DNA of 6,008 bases, from contig SXHE01000672.1 in the NCBI GenBank assembly GCA_005773755.1, forward strand, positions 1 through 6,008. The letters run 5' to 3'. Source of the stretch: Planctomycetia bacterium (lineage in GTDB: Bacteria > Planctomycetota > Planctomycetia > Gemmatales > Gemmataceae). A program made the translations under genes and the position numbers. Shown here in pieces: positions 1 through 6,008 of this stretch; position 1 is the stretch's first letter; every line of letters begins with the position of its first letter. The notes under the pieces are model-generated. The model was not told the DNA's origin and searched no databases. It saw only the letters and a list, made by a program, of their open reading frames with translations.

Positions 1-1
1 C

Positions 2-622
2 GAAGACGGGCTGCTGTGCCAGTTCGCGGAGCAGGCCCGAAAGCGGCCGAGCGAGCCGCACGTCCTGCTGATCGACGAGCTGAACCGCGGCAACTTGCCC
101 CGCATCTTCGGCGAGCTGCTGTACCTGCTCGAATACCGCGATCAGGCCGTGACGCTGCCGTACTCGAAGCGGCCGTTCCGCCTGCCGGACAACCTGTTCC
201 TGCTGGCGACGATGAACCAACTCGACCGATCCGCGGTGGCGCTCGATCAGGCCCTGCGCCGCCGGTTCTCGTTCGTGGACATGACCGCGGACGCCGCCAT
301 CCTCGCGCGCTGGCTGGAAGCGCACCCAACAGCGGAACCGACCGACGAGACGTTCGGCCCGCGCATGGTGCGCCTGTTCGAGGAACTGAACCTGAAGCTG
401 GCCCGCGACCTCGGCCCGGAAAAGCAAGTCGGCCACAGCTTCTTCATGGTGCCCGACCTGGACGCGGACAAACTGAGCGCCGTCTGGGACCACCACATTC
501 GCCCGCTTCTGCTCGACTACCACAGCGGGCGCGAAGACCGCCTGCGCGACTACACCCCCGAACGCATACTCCGCGAACCCAGCGCGAATCGCCGCAAGGC
601 CGAAGCGATCACCGAGGAGTGA
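2..622 (+). CDS. mcrB: McrB-like AAA+ GTPase subunit of a type IV restriction system (5' end outside window)
   Basis: This is the C-terminal 206 residues of an McrB-family AAA+ NTPase, open from the first base of its frame. In known McrBC systems McrB recognises methylated DNA through a variable N-terminal domain and forms GTP-hydrolysing rings that translocate DNA for the McrC nuclease. Numbering from the first visible residue, the Walker B region reads VLLIDELNRGN at 21-31, where IDE(I/L)NRGN is the McrB hallmark. Sensor 1 reads ATMNQLDRS at 69-77, and an arginine-finger-like LRRRF lies at 85-89 after VALDQA. The Walker A motif and DNA-recognition domain lie upstream, so target specificity cannot be judged. 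The stop is 5 bp before the next start, and an mcrC-like gene follows one gene later. Family assignment is strong; the exact restriction subtype is unknown. Confidence 0.9.
   Translation, partial: EDGLLCQFAEQARKRPSEPHVLLIDELNRGNLPRIFGELLYLLEYRDQAVTLPYSKRPFRLPDNLFLLATMNQLDRSAVALDQALRRRFSFVDMTADAAILARWLEAHPTAEPTDETFGPRMVRLFEELNLKLARDLGPEKQVGHSFFMVPDLDADKLSAVWDHHIRPLLLDYHSGREDRLRDYTPERILREPSANRRKAEAITEE
614..619 (+). promoter_or_regulatory. Ribosome binding site for the 628 start
   Basis: GAGGAG ends 8 bases before the ATG at 628 and overlaps the last codons of the mcrB-like gene. It supports 628 as the start of the middle gene, because the longer reading in the same frame, back to base 16, only shadows mcrB. 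Confidence 0.6.
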
Positions 623-1221
623 GTGAGATGAGCGACTCGCCCGCGAAGGAAGCCACGAAGGAACCCGCGCCCGCAAAGCCGCGCTCGCGGTTTCGGAAGT
701 GGGCGCGGCGGCTGGCGTTGTCTACCGCGGGCGCGTTCCTCATCCTCGTCATCTGGCAACTCGCAGAGCGTGAATGGAACCGCATTCGCGGCGAGAGTGA
801 GCGTAAACTCGCCGTCTCAAATGCCGAAGCTGACGACCCAAACTGGACTTGGGAGAAGTTAAACGCCGCGCGGCCGCGCCCGCCCGAAGGAAAGAACGCC
901 GCCGCGCTGATCCCGGCAATCAGACCACACATGCCGGACAAGTGGGGCAAACAACTCTATGCGGAGGAATGGGCCGGGCGTCGCGACGTCCCACCGAACG
1001 TGCGGTACGACGCGACCCTGCTCGCAGAGGTGCGGCGCGAGTTGGGTGCATCCGCCCCAGGCATCACACTCGCTCATACTCTGAAGAATTACCCGTTCGG
1101 CCACCGTGAACACACTCTCGGCCCGAACGTTACTGACACGAAATACGAGGAGTCGCAGTGGACTCGAAGCGTGGTCGCTCTGCTGTCATGGGACGCGGTG
1201 CGGGCCACAGAAGCCGGCGAT

Positions 1222-1228
1222 AAAAAAA
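1222..1228 (+). other. A7 homopolymer at the point of frame change
   Basis: Seven A follow GAT in an otherwise GC-rich region. Upstream, frame 1 reads ...AGDKK; downstream, the sensible protein (KSAGDILLAMAGACRSVGDEP) is in the -1 frame. Adding one A would join the two. The heptamer A AAA AAG is present at 1223-1229, but its codons are in phase with the downstream frame. In the upstream frame the site reads T AAA AAA AGA. A classical tandem-slippage -1 site is therefore not properly phased, while transcriptional slippage, a one-base deletion or a read error all fit. Confidence 0.65.
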
Positions 1229-2090
1229 GAGCGCCGGGGACATTCTCCTCGCGATGGCCGGGGCCTGTCGGTCCGTTGGCGACGAGCCAACATTCATCGC
1301 TTACCTCATCCGCAGCGCTTGCCGGCAGGCGACCGTTCTCGCGGTTGAGCGGGCACTCGCTCAGTCGGCCGCACTGCCTGAACTCGCAACCATTCAAGCC
1401 GCACTCGCGACCGAGGCCGAGGTGCCGATCCTACTGAACGGGCTGCGCGGCGAACGCGCGATGGCCCACCAACTGTTCGAGAACTTGCGCGCGGGCAAAA
1501 CGGACGTCTACGCTCAGACCGGCCCACGGCCCGACGCCTGGGAACGGTTCTGGTGGGACTATAAGTACCGCGGCGACCGTGCTGCCGACCACGCACGGGC
1601 GATTCGCGGGTTCACCGCTGCGATTGAGGCCGCGCGCTTGCCACTTGAGAAGCAGGCGGATGCGTTCGACCAACTCCCGTCGGTTCGGAAAGACCCGGAC
1701 CGGATAATGTCGAGCTTGCTCCTCACTCCGACGGAACCTAAGTTCTTGCTGGGTTACATTCGCAATACGACGCTAATGCGCTGTGCCGTCACAGGAATCG
1801 CGTGCGAACGGTTCCGACATGCACACACCCGATGGCCGAACGACCTCACGGAACTCGTCCCCGCGTTCATTCCTGCAGTACCACTCGACCCACTCGCCAG
1901 CGGCCCACTCCGGTACACGAAGTCGGACGACGGTATCATCATTTTCTCACCGGGGCGTGACGGCCGCGAAGACGGCGGAACGCACGACGAGGCGGAGAAA
2001 GTTAGCGCCACGAGGATTCGTTTCCGCATGTGGAACCCCGATCAGCGCCGGTTACCGCCGCTTCCCGAACCCGCTCCCGCAGACCCGGAC

Positions 2091-2096
2091 AAGGGA
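2091..2096 (+). promoter_or_regulatory. Ribosome binding site for the mcrC-like GTG start
   Basis: AAGGGA ends 5 bases before GTG 2102, inside the end of the preceding gene. It is the main reason to prefer GTG 2102 to an upstream ATG at 2030, which would add 24 low-complexity residues lying over the preceding gene. Confidence 0.6.
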
Positions 2097-2101
2097 CAAC
2101 C

Positions 2102-3253
2102 GTGACTCGTCGCACGATTCCACTGACCGAACGCCGGACGCGGCCGGCGCGGTTGCCGCGCGATGAGGCCGTCTTCCTGATGGCCCACGCGCGGCATGTC
2201 ATCGACGTTGCGCCCACCGCGGAGCGCGGCGTGTACAGGCTCACGCCGCGCGGGTACGTCGGGTTCCTCGACGGGCCTACCGTCCGATACACCATCGGCC
2301 CCAAGATTCCCTGGCCCAACCTGTGCCTGCTGCTCGGTCTTGCGCCGGAAGCCAGCGGCGCAGCGGTCGAACCCGACGGCGGGCTGCTCGCGGTGCTGGC
2401 GACCGCGTTCGTGGAGCGCCTAGAAGCGGTCACACGCGCGGGGCTGGTCGCGGGGTACGGCGAGCGCTCGACGGTGTCGCCGTTCCTGCGCGGCAAGCTC
2501 CGCACCGCCGACCAGATGCGCGACGCAGCGGGCCGCGCGTTCCCCGGTCAGTTCCACATCGACGAACCGGTGTTCGATCTGGTCACGCCCTGGAACCGCG
2601 TGCCCAAAGCGACCGCGACCGCCCTGCTCCGCTGCGAACTGCCGCGCGCCCTGCGCCAGCGGATCGAGGCCGCGGCGCTGCCCCTCGCGGTACTGCCTGA
2701 CGAAGTCGCGACCGAACTTGACTTCGCCACCGCCCGCGCCGAACCGCGGGCCGCGGAGTATTCGCCGCTGCTGGACGTGTGCCGCATCGTCCTCGACGGC
2801 TTCAGCGCCGCCGACCCGCTGACCGCGGGCGCGGGCGCGTTCCTGCTCGACCTGGGTCGCGCCTTCGAGCGCTACCTGACGGCGGCCATCGAAGGCGCGT
2901 TCGCGGAGCGCCCGGAGTGGAAGGTGCTCGCGCAGCCGACGTACCCGGTCGGCCCGACCGAGCTGCAACCGGACATCGTTATTGAGAAGAACGGCGCGCC
3001 GTGGGCCGTGTTCGACACGAAGTGGAAGTCCGCGAAGCCGACCCCGGACGCCGACGACCTGCATCAGGTGCTCGCCTACGCGAGCGTGACCGGCGCGGAC
3101 CGCGTCGGGCTGGTGTACCCCGGTTCCGTCGACGACCGCGCCCACTACACCGCACCGGGCCGGCGGGTCCGCGTGTCGCTGTTCCGCCTGCGCGTCGTGG
3201 GCACCACCGAGGAACTCGCGGCTTCGATCAAGGAACTCGCGGACGCGATTTGA
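2102..3253 (+). CDS. mcrC: McrC-like PD-(D/E)XK endonuclease subunit
   Basis: This 383-residue protein matches the McrC family, the nuclease partner that stimulates McrB GTPase activity and cuts DNA when translocating complexes meet. In order it shows an N-terminal LTE (8-10), YVGFLDG (52-58) leading into IGPKI (65-69), the middle element RGKL around 131, WNR at 164-166 in a conserved position, and a C-terminal nuclease core. In the core, QPD ends at D291 and AVFDTKWK supplies D305 and K307. E. coli McrC uses Asp244, Asp257 and Lys259, almost the same spacing, so the active site looks intact. It is slightly longer than E. coli McrC (348 residues). The GTG start overlaps the preceding stop by 4 bp (GTGA), implying translational coupling to the frameshifted gene. 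McrB lies two genes upstream, an unusual gap for this pair. Function is assigned by family; activity is inferred. Confidence 0.88.
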   Translation: MTRRTIPLTERRTRPARLPRDEAVFLMAHARHVIDVAPTAERGVYRLTPRGYVGFLDGPTVRYTIGPKIPWPNLCLLLGLAPEASGAAVEPDGGLLAVLATAFVERLEAVTRAGLVAGYGERSTVSPFLRGKLRTADQMRDAAGRAFPGQFHIDEPVFDLVTPWNRVPKATATALLRCELPRALRQRIEAAALPLAVLPDEVATELDFATARAEPRAAEYSPLLDVCRIVLDGFSAADPLTAGAGAFLLDLGRAFERYLTAAIEGAFAERPEWKVLAQPTYPVGPTELQPDIVIEKNGAPWAVFDTKWKSAKPTPDADDLHQVLAYASVTGADRVGLVYPGSVDDRAHYTAPGRRVRVSLFRLRVVGTTEELAASIKELADAI

Positions 3254-3334
3254 TGGGCGAGCACGTTCGCCGGGACCGCGCGGGAGCCGATAAGATACTC
3301 CATCGACGGCCCCGCGCTGCGGACGTTGACACCC

Positions 3335-3340
3335 GGAAGG
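3335..3340 (+). promoter_or_regulatory. Ribosome binding site deciding the ATG 3347 start
   Basis: GGAAGG ends 6 bases before ATG 3347. An in-frame TTG at 3326 would give seven extra residues (MTPGRRL) but would place this site inside the gene. AcpS proteins normally begin with a hydrophobic strand immediately after Met, as MAIVGLG does here. Confidence 0.65.
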
Positions 3341-3346
3341 CGACTC

Positions 3347-3769
3347 ATGGCAATCGTCGGCCTCGGAACGCAGGTGATGGAGTGCGCCCGCGTGCGGCAA
3401 CTCATCGACGAGCACGCCGACGTGTTCCTGCGCCAGGTGTACACCGACCGCGAGGTGCGGTACTGCAACGACAAGAAGCAGACCACCGAACAGTACACGG
3501 CGCTGTGGGCGGCGAAGGAAGCGGTGTTCCGCGCGCTGGGCACGACGTGGAAGCGGGGCACCAGTTGGACCGACGTGGAAGTGGTGTGCGACAACGGCGG
3601 CCCGCCGCACGTGGTCGTCAGCGGGCCGACTCGCGAGCTGATGCTGGCGCGCGGGGCGAACCACGTGCTGCTGACGATGGCGTTCTGCCGCACCTTCGCC
3701 ACGGCCACGGCCGTCGCGGTCTACTCGGTCGCCCCGCCGGTCAGCGAAGACACCGCGCTCGACGATTGA
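3347..3769 (+). CDS. acpS: AcpS-family 4'-phosphopantetheinyl transferase homologue with altered metal site
   Basis: This is a 140-residue member of the short AcpS family, which transfers 4'-phosphopantetheine from CoA to a serine of acyl carrier protein. The start aligns without gaps to E. coli AcpS: MAIVGLGTQVME here, MAILGLGTDIVE there. The metal-binding Asp9 of E. coli (Asp8 in B. subtilis) is therefore Gln9. The second metal ligand is kept: WAAKEAVFRALG gives E58, the same number as in E. coli. GTTWKRGTSW (65-74) matches the conserved glycine-rich turn. Near the C-terminus, where many AcpS proteins have a Ser-His motif, the sequence is LLTMAFCRTFATATAVAV with no His; E. coli also lacks His at that exact spot, so this difference is weaker evidence. 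A 17-residue tail follows. The gene lies 93 bp after mcrC and 31 bp before rmlD, with no ACP or fatty acid gene in view. It may be a weak, regulatory or inactive paralogue. Confidence 0.82.
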   Translation: MAIVGLGTQVMECARVRQLIDEHADVFLRQVYTDREVRYCNDKKQTTEQYTALWAAKEAVFRALGTTWKRGTSWTDVEVVCDNGGPPHVVVSGPTRELMLARGANHVLLTMAFCRTFATATAVAVYSVAPPVSEDTALDD

Positions 3770-3800
3770 ACGCGTTCCCCTCACAACGAAAGCCGGATTC

Positions 3801-4679
3801 ATGAAGATCGCCGTTCTGGGTGCCGCCGGGCAGCTCGGCCGCGACCTGTGCCCGCGGCTCGCGGCCCTGGGCGACGTGGTGCCGCTGTCCCGCACCGACA
3901 TCGACCTCGCGCGCCCGGAAACGATCGGCCCCGCGGTCGCCGCGCACCGGCCCGACGTGTTCGTCAACTGCGCGGCGTACAACCTCGTGGACAAGGCTGA
4001 AGCGGAACCGGACGCGGCGTTCGCGGTCAACGACTTCGGTGTGCGCGTGCTCGCGCAGGCGTGCCAAACCATCTGGGCGAAGCTCGTCCACTTCAGCACC
4101 GACTACGTCTTCGGCGCGGACGAGCGGCGCAACACGCCGCTGGCGGAAGCCGACCCACCCGGCCCGGTGAGCAGGTACGGCGCGAGCAAGCTGCGCGGCG
4201 AGCAGCACGCCCTGGAAGCGGGCGCGAACAACCTCGCGATCCGCACCTGCGGGTTGTACGGCGTGTGGGGCAGCGGCGGAAAGGGCGGCAACTTTGTTGA
4301 GACGATGTTGCGGCTCGCGGGGCAAGGGAAGCCGTTAAAGGTGGTCGACGACCAGCGCTGCACACCAAGCTACACCGCGGACGTGGCCGCGGCGACCGTC
4401 GAGCTGATCGCCCGCGGCGCGGCTGGGTTGTACCACGTTGTCAACAGCGGCGATTGCACCTGGTACGAGTTCGCGGCCGAAAGCTTCCGGCAAAGCAACC
4501 TCGCGCCCGCGCTCACGCCGATCACGAGCGCGGAGTTTGGTGCCGCCGCGAAGCGCCCGGCGTACAGCGTCCTGAGCACCGCAAAGCTCACCGCGCTGGG
4601 CGTCACGCCGCCGCGCAACTGGCGGGACGCGCTCGCGGCGTACCTCGTCGAGCGCGCAAATCGTCCGTCCACCTCTTGA
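3801..4679 (+). CDS. rfbD: dTDP-4-dehydrorhamnose reductase (RmlD/RfbD family)
   Basis: This 292-residue extended short-chain dehydrogenase has the usual length for RmlD, which reduces dTDP-4-dehydro-L-rhamnose to dTDP-L-rhamnose with NAD(P)H in the cytoplasm. That is the last step of rhamnose donor synthesis for surface polysaccharides. The Rossmann motif is GAAGQLG at 7-13. NCAAYNLVDKAE follows the family pattern, FSTDYVFG places the catalytic Thr at 100, and YGASK gives Tyr126 and Lys130. RTCGLYG, then NFVETMLRLA and CTPSYTADVA, mark the substrate-binding half. All key residues are present, so it should be active. The partner genes rmlA, rmlB and rmlC are not in the window, so the substrate is inferred from family; a related nucleotide-sugar reductase is possible. 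No strong ribosome binding site is seen, only GAAAG about 8-12 bases upstream. The stop overlaps a TTGACA element that may serve the next operon. Confidence 0.88.
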   Translation: MKIAVLGAAGQLGRDLCPRLAALGDVVPLSRTDIDLARPETIGPAVAAHRPDVFVNCAAYNLVDKAEAEPDAAFAVNDFGVRVLAQACQTIWAKLVHFSTDYVFGADERRNTPLAEADPPGPVSRYGASKLRGEQHALEAGANNLAIRTCGLYGVWGSGGKGGNFVETMLRLAGQGKPLKVVDDQRCTPSYTADVAAATVELIARGAAGLYHVVNSGDCTWYEFAAESFRQSNLAPALTPITSAEFGAAAKRPAYSVLSTAKLTALGVTPPRNWRDALAAYLVERANRPSTS

Positions 4680-4704
4680 CACCGACCCCGCGCGCAGCGA
4701 AACT
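4676..4704 (+). promoter_or_regulatory. Possible sigma-70 promoter of the feo operon
   Basis: A perfect TTGACA (4676-4681) overlaps the rmlD stop codon. With a 17-base spacer the -10 position is GAAACT (4699-4704), which matches TATAAT at only 3 of 6 positions. The predicted transcription start, around 4711, would fall inside the dyads at 4709-4731, a common layout for repressor control. The -35 is good and the -10 is poor, so this is tentative. Confidence 0.35.
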
Positions 4705-4708
4705 GTAC

Positions 4709-4731
4709 TGAGACGCAATCTCAATAAGATT
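4709..4731 (+). promoter_or_regulatory. Putative Fur-type operator: two overlapping 7-1-7 dyads
   Basis: TGAGACG-C-AATCTCA (4709-4723) is a 7-1-7 dyad with 5 of 7 pairs matching. AATCTCA-A-TAAGATT (4717-4731) is a second one sharing the middle arm, with 6 of 7 pairs matching. Fur boxes commonly have this 7-1-7 form with TGA...TCA ends, often in overlapping copies. The site lies 19 bases before a feoA start and just after a possible promoter, as expected for iron repression of ferrous iron uptake. The site is read directly; the Fur assignment is inferred from shape and context. Confidence 0.5.
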
Positions 4732-4750
4732 CGCACGCGGGCACTCCATA

Positions 4751-4975
4751 ATGATGCCGTTAGACATGCTGCGAGCCGGCGACTGGGCCGAGGTCGAGGA
4801 GGTGACCGGCCTGCCCGCGTGGGTCGGGCGGCTCGCCGAACTCGGCATCCGCCAGGGGTGCCGCGTGCAGGTGGTTCAACCCGGCTCGCCGTGCCTGCTG
4901 AACGTGGCCGGGTGCAAGCTGTGCTTGCGCGGCGAAGACAGCGCGCAGATCCTCGTACGCCCGGTAAGTGCCTGA
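4751..4975 (+). CDS. feoA: FeoA-type SH3-domain protein, first copy, cysteine-containing
   Basis: This 74-residue protein is a single FeoA domain, a small cytoplasmic SH3-like beta barrel thought to bind FeoB and modulate ferrous iron uptake. The pattern is typical: an N-terminal PLDMLRAGDWAEV, the middle element RLAELGIRQGCRVQVV (27-42), and a last strand CLRGEDSAQILV (58-69). It has four cysteines (37, 48, 55, 58), including a C-x-x-C at 55-58, whereas the second copy has none. The start could be ATG 4751 or ATG 4754, and no clear ribosome binding site is visible for either. Its stop TGA shares its final A with the start of the next gene (TGATG), so the two are translationally coupled. A Fur-like operator lies just upstream. 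Family assignment is firm; any special role for the cysteines is speculative. Confidence 0.85.
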   Translation: MMPLDMLRAGDWAEVEEVTGLPAWVGRLAELGIRQGCRVQVVQPGSPCLLNVAGCKLCLRGEDSAQILVRPVSA

Positions 4976-5202
4976 TGCCCACCCTCGCCGACCTCTCGCC
5001 CGGCCAGAGCGCCGAAGTCGTGTCCGTGACCGGTGACCCGGCCCTCGTGCAGCGGCTGTACGAGTTCGGGTTGCTCGAGGGCGAGCGGGTCGAAGTCGTG
5101 GCCCGCGCCCCGCTGGGCGACCCGATCGAGATCCGGTTCGGAAACTCCCGCCTCAGTCTGCGCAAAGCCGAAGCCGCAAACATCGCTGTTCAACTCGTTT
5201 AG
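4975..5202 (+). CDS. feoA: FeoA-type SH3-domain protein, second copy
   Basis: This 75-residue protein is a second FeoA domain. It starts at ATG 4975 by overlapping one base with the stop of the first copy; a longer reading of the same frame begins inside the first feoA and is a shadow. It has the classic FeoA outline: LADLSPGQSAEVVSVTGD (4-21), RLYEFGLLEGERVEVVARAP (27-46), GDPIEIRFGNSRLSLRKAEA (48-67), with the final strand NIAVQLV. It is more standard than the first copy and has no cysteine, so it is the better candidate for the usual FeoB-interacting FeoA. feoB begins 17 bp downstream. The two copies share the family fold but differ clearly in sequence, so they are not a recent duplication. 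Confidence 0.87.
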   Translation: MPTLADLSPGQSAEVVSVTGDPALVQRLYEFGLLEGERVEVVARAPLGDPIEIRFGNSRLSLRKAEAANIAVQLV

Positions 5203-5219
5203 GCGAGCGCGCCACAACC

Positions 5220-6008
5220 ATGCAGACCGCCACACTGTCCGTCGCACTCGTCGGCAACCCGAACGCTGGCAAGTCCACGCTGTTCAACGCCCTATCCGGG
5301 TTGCGGCAACGGGTGGGCAACTACCCCGGCGTCACGGTCGAGATGAAGAAGGGGCACTTCACCGCGGACGGCATCACCTTCGACCTGATCGACCTGCCCG
5401 GCACGTACAGCCTCGCCGCGCGCAGCCCGGACGAGATGGTCGCCGTCGATCTGCTACTGGGCCGACGCCCCGAAGAGCCGAAGCCGGCCGTCGTCGTCTC
5501 CATCGTGGACGCGACCAACCTCGACCGGCACCTGTACCTCACCAGCCAGTTGCTCGACCTGGGCGTGCCGGTCGTGGTCGCGGTCAACATGATTGATGCG
5601 GCGGCGGCGCAAGGGCTGACGTTCGACTACGCGAAACTGTCTCAACAACTCGGCGTCCCGGTCGTGCCGATTCAGGCGAACAACGGCACCGGCCTCGACG
5701 AGCTAACGAAGGCGATCCGCGCCGCGGCCGATAGCGGCGCGGTTCCGCGCGGCCCGGCGTTCCCCCCGTCGTTCGACGACGCAGTGGAGCAGCTTCGCAA
5801 AGAGCTGGCCGACGACCTGCCGCCGGTACTCGCGCGGCGGTTGCTCATCGACGTGGGCGGGCACGTCGAGAAGTGGCAGACCGAGCGGCACGGGGAGCGG
5901 CTCGCGACCGCGCTGGCCGCGGCGCGCGAGCAACTCGCCGCGGGCGGCCACGCGGTGCCCGGTGTGGAAGCGCGGGCCCGGTTCGCCTGGGTGCGGAGCG
6001 CGGTCGCC
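5220..6008 (+). CDS. feoB: FeoB ferrous iron transporter, N-terminal cytoplasmic part (3' end outside window)
   Basis: The first 263 residues of FeoB are visible, reading to the window edge without a stop. FeoB is the membrane protein that imports Fe2+ and carries a GTPase domain at its N-terminus. The G motifs are in order: G1 GNPNAGKST (12-20), switch I/G2 VGNYPGVTVE with Thr39, G3 DLPGTYSL (58-65), G4 NMID (123-126), and a G5-like QANNGTG (152-158). The residues after about 170 fit the helical GDI/linker region that precedes the membrane domain. The transmembrane gate motifs lie beyond the window, so completeness cannot be judged. A modest AGGCGAG overlapping the feoA stop, about 12 bases upstream, may be the ribosome binding site. 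It closes a feoA-feoA-feoB operon; no feoC is seen. Confidence 0.93.
   Translation, partial: MQTATLSVALVGNPNAGKSTLFNALSGLRQRVGNYPGVTVEMKKGHFTADGITFDLIDLPGTYSLAARSPDEMVAVDLLLGRRPEEPKPAVVVSIVDATNLDRHLYLTSQLLDLGVPVVVAVNMIDAAAAQGLTFDYAKLSQQLGVPVVPIQANNGTGLDELTKAIRAAADSGAVPRGPAFPPSFDDAVEQLRKELADDLPPVLARRLLIDVGGHVEKWQTERHGERLATALAAAREQLAAGGHAVPGVEARARFAWVRSAVA

Larger units (their letters stand above)
628..2105 (+). pseudogene. Membrane-anchored protein of unknown function, split by a -1 frameshift at an A7 run
   Basis: I do not recognise a named family. Two overlapping readings make one plausible protein of about 492 residues. Frame 1 from ATG 628 gives 200 residues up to the A run and then a 69-residue tail ending in a stop at 1435-1437. 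The -1 frame is open from 1224 to the stop at 2103-2105; its own first ATG is 1254, giving 283 residues. The N-terminus is basic (RSRFRKWARR, 19-28), then a single membrane segment at about 29-46 (LALSTAGAFLILVIWQLA). By the positive-inside rule most of the chain should lie outside the cytoplasm. The C-terminal part has WPNDL, VPLDP and GRDG...DGG, a pattern I associate with large uncharacterised planctomycete protein families and loosely with pseudopilin tails. The last four bases overlap the mcrC-like start. Composition is less GC-rich than its neighbours: 31 of 60 bases are G/C at 1741-1800, against 43 of 60 at 2701-2760. It may be a pseudogene, a slippage-expressed gene or a sequencing error. 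Confidence 0.7.

Noticed and set aside
16..627. In-frame upstream extension of the 628 gene
   Set aside because: It lies over the conserved mcrB sequence and reads as Arg/Pro/Ala-rich shadow protein. A good ribosome binding site supports the start at 628.
3209..3242. Short direct repeat GGAACTCGCGG near the end of mcrC
   Set aside because: It encodes a repeated Glu-Leu-Ala within a helix of McrC and two copies occur only by codon bias, so it is not a mobile or regulatory repeat.
3256..3271. Small hairpin (GGCGA/TCGCC) just after the mcrC stop
   Set aside because: The stem is only 5 bp plus a possible G-T pair, and no T tract follows, so it does not support a terminator call in GC-rich DNA.
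3289..3299. AT-rich GATAAGATACT upstream of the AcpS-like gene, possible -10 element
   Set aside because: Its matches to TATAAT are 4 of 6 and no -35 is seen at the right distance. The TTGACA at 3326-3331 is too close to the start codon to pair with a -10, so no promoter is called.
2420..4099. A 559-codon open frame on the minus strand
   Set aside because: It runs antisense across mcrC, the AcpS-like gene and the start of rmlD, all with clear family motifs. Its product is Arg/Gly/Val-rich with no recognisable motif, a usual shadow in GC-rich DNA.
4335..5183. A 282-codon open frame on the minus strand
   Set aside because: It is antisense to rmlD and both feoA genes, and its product is Arg/Ser-rich without motifs.

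Overview
The window is GC-rich, tightly packed DNA with every supported gene on the + strand. Base composition, GC-ending codons and the style of several proteins suggest a planctomycete, probably of the Gemmata group. The style clues are the AcpS-like protein and a protein ending in a PNDL...VPLDP...DDG...GRDG...DGG pattern. This assignment is an inference from recall; no 16S gene or other marker is present.

Left part (2-3253): an McrBC-type (type IV, modification-dependent restriction) locus. It has the 3' part of an mcrB-like AAA+ GTPase gene, then an unrecognised membrane-anchored protein gene (628-2105), then an mcrC-like PD-(D/E)XK nuclease gene. The three are 5 bp apart and overlapping by 4 bp, so they look like one operon. 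The middle gene is split by a -1 reading-frame change that is best placed at a run of seven A (1222-1228). It is clearly less GC-rich than its neighbours in the stretches counted.

Middle part (3347-4679): a small AcpS-family 4'-phosphopantetheinyl transferase homologue in which the normally invariant metal-binding Asp is Gln, followed 31 bp later by an apparently intact rmlD/rfbD-like dTDP-4-dehydrorhamnose reductase gene.

Right part (4709-6008): a ferrous-iron uptake operon. Two small FeoA-type SH3-domain proteins with a 1-base stop/start overlap are followed 17 bp later by feoB, cut by the window end inside its cytoplasmic N-terminal region. The 71 bp gap before the first feoA carries two overlapping 7-1-7 dyads shaped like a Fur operator. 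A perfect TTGACA overlaps the end of rmlD just upstream. This suggests an iron-regulated feoA-feoA-feoB transcript.

No tRNA, rRNA, CRISPR array, insertion sequence or long repeat was seen. No gap between genes exceeds 100 bp.
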